A DNA stretch of 64,000 bases from Saprospiraceae bacterium (GTDB lineage Bacteria; Bacteroidota; Bacteroidia; Chitinophagales; Saprospiraceae), in contig JADJXD010000001.1 of assembly GCA_016715985.1 (NCBI GenBank), positions 2,356,001-2,420,000 on the forward strand, written 5' to 3'. The notes under the pieces were generated by a model that saw only the letters and a program-made list of their open reading frames with translations, ran no database searches and had not been told where the DNA came from. A program made the translations under genes and the position numbers. Numbering within the stretch: position 1 is the first letter of the stretch; each line of letters starts with the position of its first letter. Positions 9,085 through 16,946 of the stretch are shown piece by piece.

Positions 9085-9657
9085 TTTTGCCTTGTCTTGT
9101 CGTAATAAATGTCTGAAAGGATCTTCCCAACTATCGTAGATATATAACTTATATTTTTCGATTTTTCGGATCAATTTATCGGCATAATCAGGATCGGTAG
9201 CGTATCCGCTGTTTTTCAGGCCTTTTGCCCATTCTGCATAGTCAAATCGACTGATTTTGAACAAGGATTGATATCTCTCAGTCTGGCTTAAAAAGTTGGA
9301 CCTGTCCACATAAGAATCAACCGTGGAATTGTATGCTCTGAAACAGGATTCTATTAATTGGCCTCGTTTGTTGAGATCATCATCCTTGTGATAATATGTT
9401 TTTCCGGTCCAGTAAGTTTTACATTTGATCCCAAAATGATTGTTAGCTTCTGTAGCCAATTTACTGGTACCATAATGTGATTCGTGCAGACCTTGTGCCA
9501 ATGTGATACTCGCAGGGATTCCGGTTCTATACATTTCAACAACCGCAAGATCTTTGAATTGGTCAATGTAATCCGACGCTGCTTTTTCAGCAGAAAAATC
9601 AAATGACACAAGTAATAATACACACAGAGGAAGTGTGAGGAATTTGAGTACAGACAT
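9073..9657 (-). CDS. Secreted glucosaminidase-domain protein (peptidoglycan hydrolase)
   Basis: The 194-aa product has a signal peptide (residues 1-23) followed by one Mannosyl-glycoprotein endo-beta-N-acetylglucosaminidase (FlgJ/LytG-like) domain. The catalytic Glu is E59 in LAQGLHESHYG. Further family marks are NNHFGIKC, CFRAYNST and WAKGLKNSGYATDP. It would cut glycan strands of the cell wall in the periplasm. There is no LysM or SH3 cell-wall-binding domain, so it is a minimal enzyme. A sigma-54-type element lies immediately upstream (9683-9699). It converges on, and overlaps by 12 bp, the GT9 gene. Confidence 0.9.
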   Translation of the reverse strand: MSVLKFLTLPLCVLLLVSFDFSAEKAASDYIDQFKDLAVVEMYRTGIPASITLAQGLHESHYGTSKLATEANNHFGIKCKTYWTGKTYYHKDDDLNKRGQLIESCFRAYNSTVDSYVDRSNFLSQTERYQSLFKISRFDYAEWAKGLKNSGYATDPDYADKLIRKIEKYKLYIYDSWEDPFRHLLRQDKAKSNF

Positions 9658-9682
9658 GTTGCAAATTATTTGATATACCTAC

Positions 9683-9699
9683 GGCAAAACCTGTGCCAA
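9683..9699 (-). promoter_or_regulatory. Sigma-54 (-24/-12) promoter candidate upstream of glucosaminidase
   Basis: On the minus strand the sequence reads TTGGCACAGGTTTTGCC, with GG and GC exactly 10 nt apart, matching TGGCAC-N5-TTGC. The expected start of transcription falls about 15 nt before the ATG at 9657. It matches the htpG upstream element at 12 of 17 positions. No activator binding site was recognised. Confidence 0.6.
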
Positions 9700-9718
9700 A
9701 ATTCTGACAATCCGCTTT

Positions 9719-11308
9719 TCAGGGACACTCTGTCAATGGCACTACCTGTAAATTCCCACTATCTAGCACAGTGATTTTATAGCATTGGTCATTCATCCCG
9801 CGAGTTATAATACCTTTAGTAAAAGTTTCAAGGTACATATCAGTATCTTCTACTTTTATATAATTTAATGCGATGCCGGGACATTCAGGCAAAGCTGTAT
9901 TTATCAGATTTCCGGATGTATTTACCTTTACTTCTCTGCATACGTGATTCTGATCTTTCAGTACTACTTTTCTTCTTGGATCTGTAACTACAAGGTCAGT
10001 ATTCAGTAATCGCACTTCTGTCTGACCCGGAACATAACATATAATTCTTTCCGTAAAAACTGTTCCGTTAGGGTTAACTTTTAATCTGTAGCAATGCCCA
10101 CTCGGAGAAGTCAATACAACTCCTTTATCCGGGTTATCAAATAAAATTCCGGAATAATCAGCTTTTGCTTTGTTGTCCACATTTGTACCAATATTCGGCG
10201 GAATATTTAATTTTAAAGTATATAAACCTTGTGTTATATCCGACATCAGAATGCAACCTGATGGCAAAAACGGATAAGAGCCCCATTGTCCTTTCCAATC
10301 ATGCACCGGAATGTTATACCCTTGCCCGTTTTGTGCTGTATATGAATCAAAGTATGCTATTCTAACAGGGGAAAGCGGATTTGAAATATCAAAAACCTGA
10401 AGTCCGTCTTCATAATATGAAATAAAGAGGCTGTCACCCTTCACAAAGGGATTGTGTGGTCTGCAACCCAGATCGAATGGCGCCTCAAGTGGTTCTTTAA
10501 AATTATGTACGTAAGAGATACTGGTGCTCGCTCCGCTGCCTGAAATCTGATAAACTCTGATAGGTCGTCCTCTTGGCAATTCTTCCGCAATAAAAGCATG
10601 TGTTCCTGATTCATTCAGCCAGCTACTGTGATTATAGCCATTGGAGTTGTTTAAAGATGCGAGGAGCGGTATATTGTTAGGATTGCTCACATCATAAATG
10701 TTGTATCCTGAATACCCGACAGATGCGTAAGCGATATTATTTCTTACATAAATATCATGAATATAAGGTGTTCCAAAATTACGTAGTAAAACGGGATTTC
10801 CGGGAGTAGCACCTATTCCCGGATCGTTTAATGCATAGATCAGCATGCCGCCCGCATTGGAACCTACGACATATAATCTTGCATGAGTTGTGTCAATGTA
10901 AATATTATGTGCTCTGGTAAACACATTGGTTTGCTGTGTAAAAGAATAATTATCTAAATTGATTATTTCCAGGCCTTCCGCACAAGGTCTTCCACCAGTC
11001 TGATCACATACCGCATATAAATAATTACGGTAAGTCTTGAAATCTCTCCAGATAGCATTGGCGCCATCCGTAAAACTCTGAACCAACACCGGATTACTGC
11101 AATCAGTGACATTAAAAATATTGATTGCCAGACTACTTCCGATCACCGCAAATTCATTTCCATCAGAATCTACGAAACCCCAAATATCATTATACTCATT
11201 GCCCGGCATTCCTCCGACATGAGATTTGAGGTCAACGTTAAAACCCTGAGCAAAAATGACATTGCCGACAAACAAAAAACACAAAATGATTGTAAACCGC
11301 TGAATCAT
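9719..11308 (-). CDS. Choice-of-anchor B family secreted protein with three C-terminal repeats
   Basis: The 529-aa protein has a signal peptide (MIQRFTIILCFLFVGNVIFAQ), then a propeller of LVIVD-like repeats over about 30-375 (for example WGFVDSDGNEFAVIGSS, YLYAVCDQTGG, ARLYVVGSNAGGM, HDIYVRNNIAYAS). This is the pattern of the choice-of-anchor B family, secreted proteins whose anchor varies between lineages. Here the usual T9SS type A domain is absent. Instead there are three copies of a roughly 36-residue unit at about 391-428, 443-478 and 495-529, each with a kGVVLt/kVVL strand, a single Cys and a closing Cys-Pro. Function is unknown; surface display is likely. Confidence 0.8.
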   Translation of the reverse strand: MIQRFTIILCFLFVGNVIFAQGFNVDLKSHVGGMPGNEYNDIWGFVDSDGNEFAVIGSSLAINIFNVTDCSNPVLVQSFTDGANAIWRDFKTYRNYLYAVCDQTGGRPCAEGLEIINLDNYSFTQQTNVFTRAHNIYIDTTHARLYVVGSNAGGMLIYALNDPGIGATPGNPVLLRNFGTPYIHDIYVRNNIAYASVGYSGYNIYDVSNPNNIPLLASLNNSNGYNHSSWLNESGTHAFIAEELPRGRPIRVYQISGSGASTSISYVHNFKEPLEAPFDLGCRPHNPFVKGDSLFISYYEDGLQVFDISNPLSPVRIAYFDSYTAQNGQGYNIPVHDWKGQWGSYPFLPSGCILMSDITQGLYTLKLNIPPNIGTNVDNKAKADYSGILFDNPDKGVVLTSPSGHCYRLKVNPNGTVFTERIICYVPGQTEVRLLNTDLVVTDPRRKVVLKDQNHVCREVKVNTSGNLINTALPECPGIALNYIKVEDTDMYLETFTKGIITRGMNDQCYKITVLDSGNLQVVPLTECP

Positions 11309-11354
11309 AATATCTTTATACTTTTATATTTTATTATGAAGTTTCTTCAAAATT

Positions 11355-11990
11355 ATGACAAATATACACCCAAATATTTTAAATCATCTTAAAACGGATA
11401 CCAAAATAGCAGTTTTAATTGACAATACGCCACTATACTTAGAATACAGGGATGTAAATGTTTTTGATCAATTGATTCGTTCAGTGGTTTCACAACAATT
11501 GTCCACAACCGCTGCAAGTACCATTTATAACCGATTTCTAAGTATTTTAAATCAAAATATGCCCGTTCAGGAATCTGTATTATCTTTACAACATGAGGCA
11601 CTCAGAGCTGTAGGACTATCTTCTCAAAAAGCACAGTATATAAAAAATATTGCCGCCTTCTTTCAGGAAAATGATTTGTTTGATACTGATTGGGAAAATA
11701 TGTCAGATCATGAAATCATTCATTTACTTACTAAAATAAAAGGTGTAGGAATCTGGACAGTACAGATGTTATTGATGTTTACTTTAAAAAGAGAAGATGT
11801 GTTTCCCATAGATGATTTAGTCATAAGAAACTCTATGATCGAATTATATGATGTTAAATCAAAAAAAAAACAACTGATCGAAGAGTTGCATATCATTGCA
11901 GATCCATGGAGTCCATATCGTTCGATAGCATGTAGGTATCTGTGGGCAGCAAAAGATCAAATTAAACAAATTTCATCCAATAAACAATGA
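11355..11990 (+). CDS. DNA-3-methyladenine glycosylase (AlkA-like, HhH-GPD)
   Basis: The 211-aa protein is a base-excision repair glycosylase that removes alkylated bases. The helix-hairpin-helix is LTKIKGVGIWTVQMLLMF (about 123-140) and the catalytic Asp lies in FPIDDLVIRNS just after it. The N-terminal half matches the AlkA glycosylase core (FDQLIRSVVSQQLSTTAA). The N-terminal beta domain of E. coli AlkA is missing, as in the short AlkA/MAG-type enzymes. The gene heads a four-gene operon; its stop overlaps the next start by 4 bp (ATGA at 11987). Confidence 0.9.
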   Translation: MTNIHPNILNHLKTDTKIAVLIDNTPLYLEYRDVNVFDQLIRSVVSQQLSTTAASTIYNRFLSILNQNMPVQESVLSLQHEALRAVGLSSQKAQYIKNIAAFFQENDLFDTDWENMSDHEIIHLLTKIKGVGIWTVQMLLMFTLKREDVFPIDDLVIRNSMIELYDVKSKKKQLIEELHIIADPWSPYRSIACRYLWAAKDQIKQISSNKQ

Positions 11991-12781
11991 CAAATCTTTT
12001 TACTATTTCAAATTTATATATTTATCCGGTAAAGAGCTTTGCCGGAGTGGAACTGAGCGAAGCGGATGCTTTGAAATCAGGATTTCGCCATGACCGAAGG
12101 TGGATGGTGATTGATGAAAACAACAGGTTTATCACACAAAGGACTCATCCATTAATGTCACATATACAAGTTGATATCTTAAATGATAATATTACTTTAG
12201 ATTTTAAATCCGATCAGGTCATTTTCAATATAGAGGAAGAGGAAAATAATCAACTTGAAGTAATTGTATGGGAAGACAAGGCAATGGCTATTGAAGTATC
12301 CGGAGTAATAAGCAAATGGGTTTCTGATATTTTAGGTGGTCATTATCGATTAGTTAGAATGTTGGACGAAGATGCAAGATTACACAGAAGCAGTACCGGT
12401 GAAATATTTAATGTAAGTTTTGCAGATGGATATCCGTATCATATCATCGGGGATCAAAGTTTGCATTTACTCAATAACAAACTGGAAAACGAATTGGAAA
12501 TGAAGCGTTTCAGACCGAATATTGTGTGCACCACTTCTGTCGCACATGAAGAAGATAACTGGAAAATCATACTGGCAGGCAATGCCGTCTTTCGCCATAT
12601 AAAACCTTGTGGCAGGTGTGTCATGATCAACCTGAATAATGAAGATTTGTCTTATTCAAAAGAACCTCTGAAAACCCTTAACAATTACAGAAAAGAAGGG
12701 AATAGTGTTAATTTTGGCATTAATCTCGTTTGCGAAAAAGAAGGAATTGTTCGTGCCGGAGATAGAATTATTGTTGAATAA
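11987..12781 (+). CDS. MOSC-domain protein with N-terminal beta-barrel (mARC/YcbX-like)
   Basis: The 264-aa protein starts with the MOSC N-terminal beta barrel (ISNLYIYPVKSFAGVEL, then GFRHDRRWMVID and FITQRTHPLM) and continues with a MOSC domain containing FADGYPYHIIG, RFRPNIV and the HIKPCGRCVM motif. The Cys of that last motif is the molybdenum ligand in mARC and YcbX, which reduce N-hydroxylated compounds such as hydroxylated bases. Its position directly behind an alkylation-repair glycosylase suggests handling of damaged bases or nucleosides, but that is inference. No ferredoxin domain is fused. Confidence 0.88.
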   Translation: MTNLFTISNLYIYPVKSFAGVELSEADALKSGFRHDRRWMVIDENNRFITQRTHPLMSHIQVDILNDNITLDFKSDQVIFNIEEEENNQLEVIVWEDKAMAIEVSGVISKWVSDILGGHYRLVRMLDEDARLHRSSTGEIFNVSFADGYPYHIIGDQSLHLLNNKLENELEMKRFRPNIVCTTSVAHEEDNWKIILAGNAVFRHIKPCGRCVMINLNNEDLSYSKEPLKTLNNYRKEGNSVNFGINLVCEKEGIVRAGDRIIVE

Positions 12782-12783
12782 AA

Positions 12784-13821
12784 ATGTCAGAAACATCATC
12801 CAAATTAAGTGATCAGAATGCTATCAACCGGTTAACGGCATTATGGGCATTGAGTGAGTCCGGAATTGGTGGTATTATGCATGCATTAAAAATTCCCTTT
12901 ACCGGACTGGTCGTCGGCGGGATATCCATTATTCTGGTCAGTCTGATATGTAATCTCTCCAAAAACAGCCGGGGTGCTCTTTTACAGGCATTAATGATTG
13001 TGTTGGCAATCAAGCTTGCCATTAGTCCGCATTCATCTTTTACTGCTTATATAGCAGTTGCATTTCAGGCATTGAGTGGTTGGTTGATTTATGGTCATAT
13101 CAGGCATCGTTTTACTGCTGTCATGTTGATGTCAATAATTTGTATGCTGGAATCCGCATTTCAAAAACTTTTAGTCTTAACCATCTTCTATGGAAAAACA
13201 TTCTGGGAAGCAATTGACACATTTGGAGCCTGGGTGGTGAGTCAGGTGGGATTTGTTTTGTCAGTTGAGTCCTCGTCAATTCTTATCGGTCTATATGTTG
13301 GAATGTATCTTTTTACAGGTATAATGCTGGGAATTTTTCTCAACCAATTCCTGAAAGATATTTTAGAACTTCGGGAAGACCCTGCATATAAAATTGTGAT
13401 TCTGCGTTCGGATGCTGAAAAAATTTTTTTGAACTCAAAGAAAAAAAACCGATTTTCTAAAACCTTAATTACTTTGCTTGTTATTGTATTTATTGTAGTC
13501 ATGATTTTACTGCAATATAAATTTGAAGACTATAAACTCATTTACTTTCTATTGCGGGTTACCTTAGTTTTTACAGTTTGGTTTGGTTTAATAAATCCTT
13601 TTATTATCAAAAGAATGAAAGTTGCTTTGAATCCTCAAAAAACCGGGTTAGGATCACAGATGCAGGATTCTTTAAATCTTTTTCCTTATCTTCGGTGGAT
13701 CATTAAAAAGTCATGGGAAGAAGCGAAAAACAGTTCAGGAAGCGGATACAAAGAGTTTACCAAAAGACTGATTTTATATAGTCTGAATTTCGAAATTCAA
13801 AACGATGATATACATACTTAG
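12784..13821 (+). CDS. Polytopic membrane protein of unknown function
   Basis: The 345-aa protein starts 2 bp after the MOSC gene. I count about eight hydrophobic segments: near 38-56, 62-80, 84-103, 108-130, 150-170, 172-190, 224-242 and 250-275. A charged cytoplasmic-looking stretch (LKDILELREDPAYKIVILRS) follows the sixth, and a soluble C-terminal tail closes the protein. No transporter signature was recognised. Its 3' end overlaps the NTPase gene by 17 bp, which points to translational coupling and perhaps a membrane component served by that NTPase, in the manner of small transport systems. That partnership is a hypothesis only. Confidence 0.7.
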   Translation: MSETSSKLSDQNAINRLTALWALSESGIGGIMHALKIPFTGLVVGGISIILVSLICNLSKNSRGALLQALMIVLAIKLAISPHSSFTAYIAVAFQALSGWLIYGHIRHRFTAVMLMSIICMLESAFQKLLVLTIFYGKTFWEAIDTFGAWVVSQVGFVLSVESSSILIGLYVGMYLFTGIMLGIFLNQFLKDILELREDPAYKIVILRSDAEKIFLNSKKKNRFSKTLITLLVIVFIVVMILLQYKFEDYKLIYFLLRVTLVFTVWFGLINPFIIKRMKVALNPQKTGLGSQMQDSLNLFPYLRWIIKKSWEEAKNSSGSGYKEFTKRLILYSLNFEIQNDDIHT

Positions 13822-14290
13822 TGGTCCTATCCGAAGCGGTAAAACAACCGCCCTGCAAAAATGGCTGGCCGAAAATCAAATTCGTGCAGGTGGATTTCTG
13901 ACTCCCGATCAGGATGGCAAAAGAATTATTTACGATATTGAACTGAACTCCGGTTATCCGCTGGAAGTTCATGAATCACTCTCCCGGAATATTATTAAAG
14001 TCGGCCATTTTACTTTTGACAACGATATCTTTCTTCAATTTTCTGATATGACGATACGACAATGTATGGATGGCAAAGAATGGATAATACTGGACGAAAT
14101 CGGTAAACTTGAAATTACAGAGCAAGGTTTTCACAAACTTACTGAAGGACTTCTTTTATTAAAAAAACCACATCAGAAATATCTCTTTGTAATCAGAGAT
14201 ACGCTCGTAGATCAGGTCGTTAAAAAATACAATATACAAAACGCCACGATACTCAAGGCTTCAAAATTAAATACACTGATCGGCATATAA
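13805..14290 (+). CDS. THEP1-type nucleoside-triphosphatase
   Basis: The 161-aa P-loop NTPase has Walker A GPIRSGKTT at residues 7-15 and Walker B IILDEIGKLE at about 94-103. The spacing and the GGFLTPD segment after the first helix fit the THEP1/DUF265 family, small cytoplasmic enzymes that hydrolyse several NTPs. It is the last gene of the glycosylase/MOSC/membrane-protein operon and overlaps its upstream neighbour by 17 bp. Its biological role is unknown for the whole family; the operon suggests nucleotide or cofactor handling. Confidence 0.85.
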   Translation: MIYILSGPIRSGKTTALQKWLAENQIRAGGFLTPDQDGKRIIYDIELNSGYPLEVHESLSRNIIKVGHFTFDNDIFLQFSDMTIRQCMDGKEWIILDEIGKLEITEQGFHKLTEGLLLLKKPHQKYLFVIRDTLVDQVVKKYNIQNATILKASKLNTLIGI

Positions 14291-16036
14291 TCAATTTATA
14301 AAGACCTTTATAGCAGCTTGTTGATTTCCTGATGTGAGTACAAAATTATATAATCCTATCGGTAAATTATGTGTCGGAATTTCCAGGTTTTCTATGTTAT
14401 TTCCTATATGAATCGATTGTTTCAATTTTCCATCAAAAGCAAATATTTTCAATTCGGAAGTTTCTTTCTTTGGATTTGATAACTTTAAACTTACAAAACC
14501 AACATTCGAAGGATTAGGGCTTAATGAAAAACTAATTTTGTCCAAATTAAAATCAGATTCGTCAGATACTGAAACGGTTCCTTTCAATGCAAAATCTGCT
14601 ACAACCGGAAAATGATCCGCAGCATTAAAGTTATCGTCACTATTGAGTCCATACAATGTTCTCTCAGTCGGATCCAATGTAGCAGTATTCAGAACAAAAC
14701 TATTTTTCATATCCAAAACGGAGCCTGTATAAACCATATAATCCAGTCTTCCCGCACTGAAACTGCCACCCGGACTATTCCAAGTGTACATGAAAGGCGT
14801 GCCAGCCACAAATGGTCGGACATCGTCCATATCAGAGTCATCCCAATCAGGTCTGAAAGATGGACCATACAGTTGATTGTTTATGATAGTTCCTTCCATA
14901 AGTGTTTTAACCTGCATATTTAAGCCTACAAAATTCATATCACCGGCAATGATTATGGGAGTGCCTTGTCTGATGTCAAATGGGGATGTTCCGTTTCTTA
15001 CATTTCTGACGAAAGACATAATATTGTCTGTTTCTTTTTGCCGTGCATCCTCATTTTCACAACAGGGAAGGTGTGTTACAATATAGATCAATTGCCAGGT
15101 ACCCATATTCAATAGAAACGCACCATTTCCGTCTATGGCCTGTGATTCTATGATCGGATATCTGCTTACAATCTGAATATCCGGGCTCACTCCTCCATGA
15201 TGCCAGGTTTTTCCGAAAGGAGATGGCAGAAAGCTTTCAATCAATGCAGCGGTCGTAGAAGAACTGTTGTTATAAATTTCAGAAAATCCGATGATATCCG
15301 GTTGTAATGCTTTAAATATACGCTCAAATTCCTGTCGTTTAGAGATATTGAACAGATTGTCCCTTTCAACATTGTAAGCAATAACCCGGATTAACCTGTC
15401 ATCTTGCTTCACAAAACTGTAGGTAGGTTTCTGACTTTCAATGTTAGGTCTGAATTGATAAGTAACTCCACCCACGTTATCCGGAACTCTGTCTCCTCCT
15501 GTAATGTCATCCGTGAACACCAATCGGATTGTATTACTTAATTCAATATTCTGATTGTTTACATCAAATTTTCTTTTAATGGCAATCTCAAACCTGTCAC
15601 TTGTGACCGTAGGTGATGAAATCAACCCAATCGTGGCATGATTTAAAGTGGTGACTCCTAAAGTTGAATAATAGACTCCAAACCGATTGCCAAAATTATA
15701 AACAAGATCCGCTCCGATGCCATGTACGAAAGTTCCTGAGCTGTTATTAAAATCGGCATCCACAAAAAGTGTAACCCTGTTGGATGACTGCAAATTCAGC
15801 TCCTTTCCTATTTCAATATAAATAAAAAGGTAATCGTCGGTATTTGAGACTTTCATTGTTCTGAAATCGATTCCGCTAAAACCTGCATCTCCTGTTTTAT
15901 CAATTATGGCGGGATTAACATCTTTCCAATCATCAAATTTGTCGTCCAACAGAATATTCTGAGCTGAAACATTAAAAGTGACCATCAAAATCAATGACAG
16001 AAACAAAAAGATGTGCTGATGTGTGATAAAATTCAT
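14291..16036 (-). CDS. Secreted endonuclease/exonuclease/phosphatase-fold protein with T9SS type A domain
   Basis: Starting at ATG 16036 (581 aa; a TTG two codons earlier is possible), the protein has a signal peptide and a roughly 170-residue beta-rich N-domain of the CBM9/DOMON style (DDKFDDWKDVNP, then YLFIYIEIGKE). An EEP catalytic domain follows with RVIAYNVERDN, DIIGFSEIYNN (metal-binding Glu), IIIAGDMNFVG and the closing AADHFPVVADF. The end is a type A T9SS sorting domain (FSLSPNPS to the final IKVFIN). It is probably an extracellular nuclease or phosphodiesterase delivered to the cell surface. The true substrate cannot be told. It converges on the NTPase gene without an intergenic gap. 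Confidence 0.85.
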   Translation of the reverse strand: MNFITHQHIFLFLSLILMVTFNVSAQNILLDDKFDDWKDVNPAIIDKTGDAGFSGIDFRTMKVSNTDDYLFIYIEIGKELNLQSSNRVTLFVDADFNNSSGTFVHGIGADLVYNFGNRFGVYYSTLGVTTLNHATIGLISSPTVTSDRFEIAIKRKFDVNNQNIELSNTIRLVFTDDITGGDRVPDNVGGVTYQFRPNIESQKPTYSFVKQDDRLIRVIAYNVERDNLFNISKRQEFERIFKALQPDIIGFSEIYNNSSSTTAALIESFLPSPFGKTWHHGGVSPDIQIVSRYPIIESQAIDGNGAFLLNMGTWQLIYIVTHLPCCENEDARQKETDNIMSFVRNVRNGTSPFDIRQGTPIIIAGDMNFVGLNMQVKTLMEGTIINNQLYGPSFRPDWDDSDMDDVRPFVAGTPFMYTWNSPGGSFSAGRLDYMVYTGSVLDMKNSFVLNTATLDPTERTLYGLNSDDNFNAADHFPVVADFALKGTVSVSDESDFNLDKISFSLSPNPSNVGFVSLKLSNPKKETSELKIFAFDGKLKQSIHIGNNIENLEIPTHNLPIGLYNFVLTSGNQQAAIKVFIN

Positions 16037-16042
16037 GAGCAA

Positions 16043-16946
16043 TAATACAAAAATTCAGATACTTTAGTTTACAATGTGCCTGATCTTATTCCCATCCATT
16101 ATCGAATTGTCAGAGTTGTGAGAACTGTTCCAGACTAAGCGCAATGATTTTGCTTTCAGGATCAAATGTGAGCAGAGCGGATTTCATTGTTAAGATACCG
16201 AGTTGTCAGAGTTTTAGAACAACTTGCAAATCCTACAAACCCTCCTGACCACTACGCAGTAAGCGGGCAGGTCCGCAAATCCACATTTTTTTTGATGTTC
16301 CTTTTGGCTGGGAAGTACAAAAGGAACATCAAAAAAAGCCGTATTCCTAAGATCAAATGTTTCCAGATCTCCCCATCACTCACCACCGATCACTCAATCA
16401 CCCCATCACATAATCACTGATCACAAGCTCCGCAAATCCGAAATTTCACAGTTCATCAAATCAGCAATTCAAGCAACTCTTGCTTTCCGTTACCACAATC
16501 CCTAAAGGGCGACCATCTCGCTATACGTATAGAATCACAAATTCAGAAGTCCCACAAATCAACCATAAACAGCAAATAGTTATCAATAAATCGCAATTCC
16601 GAAATTTTAACAAATCCGCTTTTCAGCATTTCAGAAATTCCGCAATTCAACCAATTCCGCAATTCAAGCATCAACCATCCGCTCTTCTCACCCCCGACCC
16701 CTGAAGGGGAGATCATCCCGCAAATCCAATTCCACAGCAGTTCGGCACTTCCGCAAATAAGCAAATCCTACAAATCCGCAATTCAAGCAACTCTTGCTCT
16801 CCGCTACCCCAACCCTAAAGGGCGACCATCCCACAATACGATTAGAATCAGCAGTTCAGCAGTTCAGCAAATCCACAATTTTATCTCTAATATTTTGATG
16901 TAAATAAAAAACCATCATATATTGTGTTGATTAAATCAAATCAACA
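16043..16946. repeat. Repeat-filled intergenic region, no gene
   Basis: About 900 bp of low-complexity DNA in which words such as CGCAAATCC, GCAATTCA and CAAATCC recur irregularly. Two direct copies, from 16465 and from 16779, share CAATTCAAGCAACTCTTGCT, a degenerate stretch and CCCTAAAGGGCGACCATC. A third related palindrome CCCCTGAAGGGG sits at 16698-16709. Small open frames here have no protein-like composition. The region looks like accumulated and decayed intergenic repeats. The alpha-amylase promoter is presumably at its right end, but no clear consensus was seen. Confidence 0.7.
16287..16337. repeat. Perfect 20-bp inverted repeat
   Basis: TTTTTTTGATGTTCCTTTTG (16287-16306) is perfectly complementary to 16318-16337, separated by 11 nt. 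The arms end in A or T runs on both sides, so it could act as a terminator in either direction, but no gene ends close by on the plus strand. The same plan, with A/T-tailed arms, is seen at 967-1025. Confidence 0.85.

Noticed and set aside
16043..16946. Possible CRISPR array or short genes in the repeat region
   Set aside because: Repeat units are short, irregular and unevenly spaced, with no constant repeat-spacer period and no cas genes nearby. Two open frames here simply translate the repeats.
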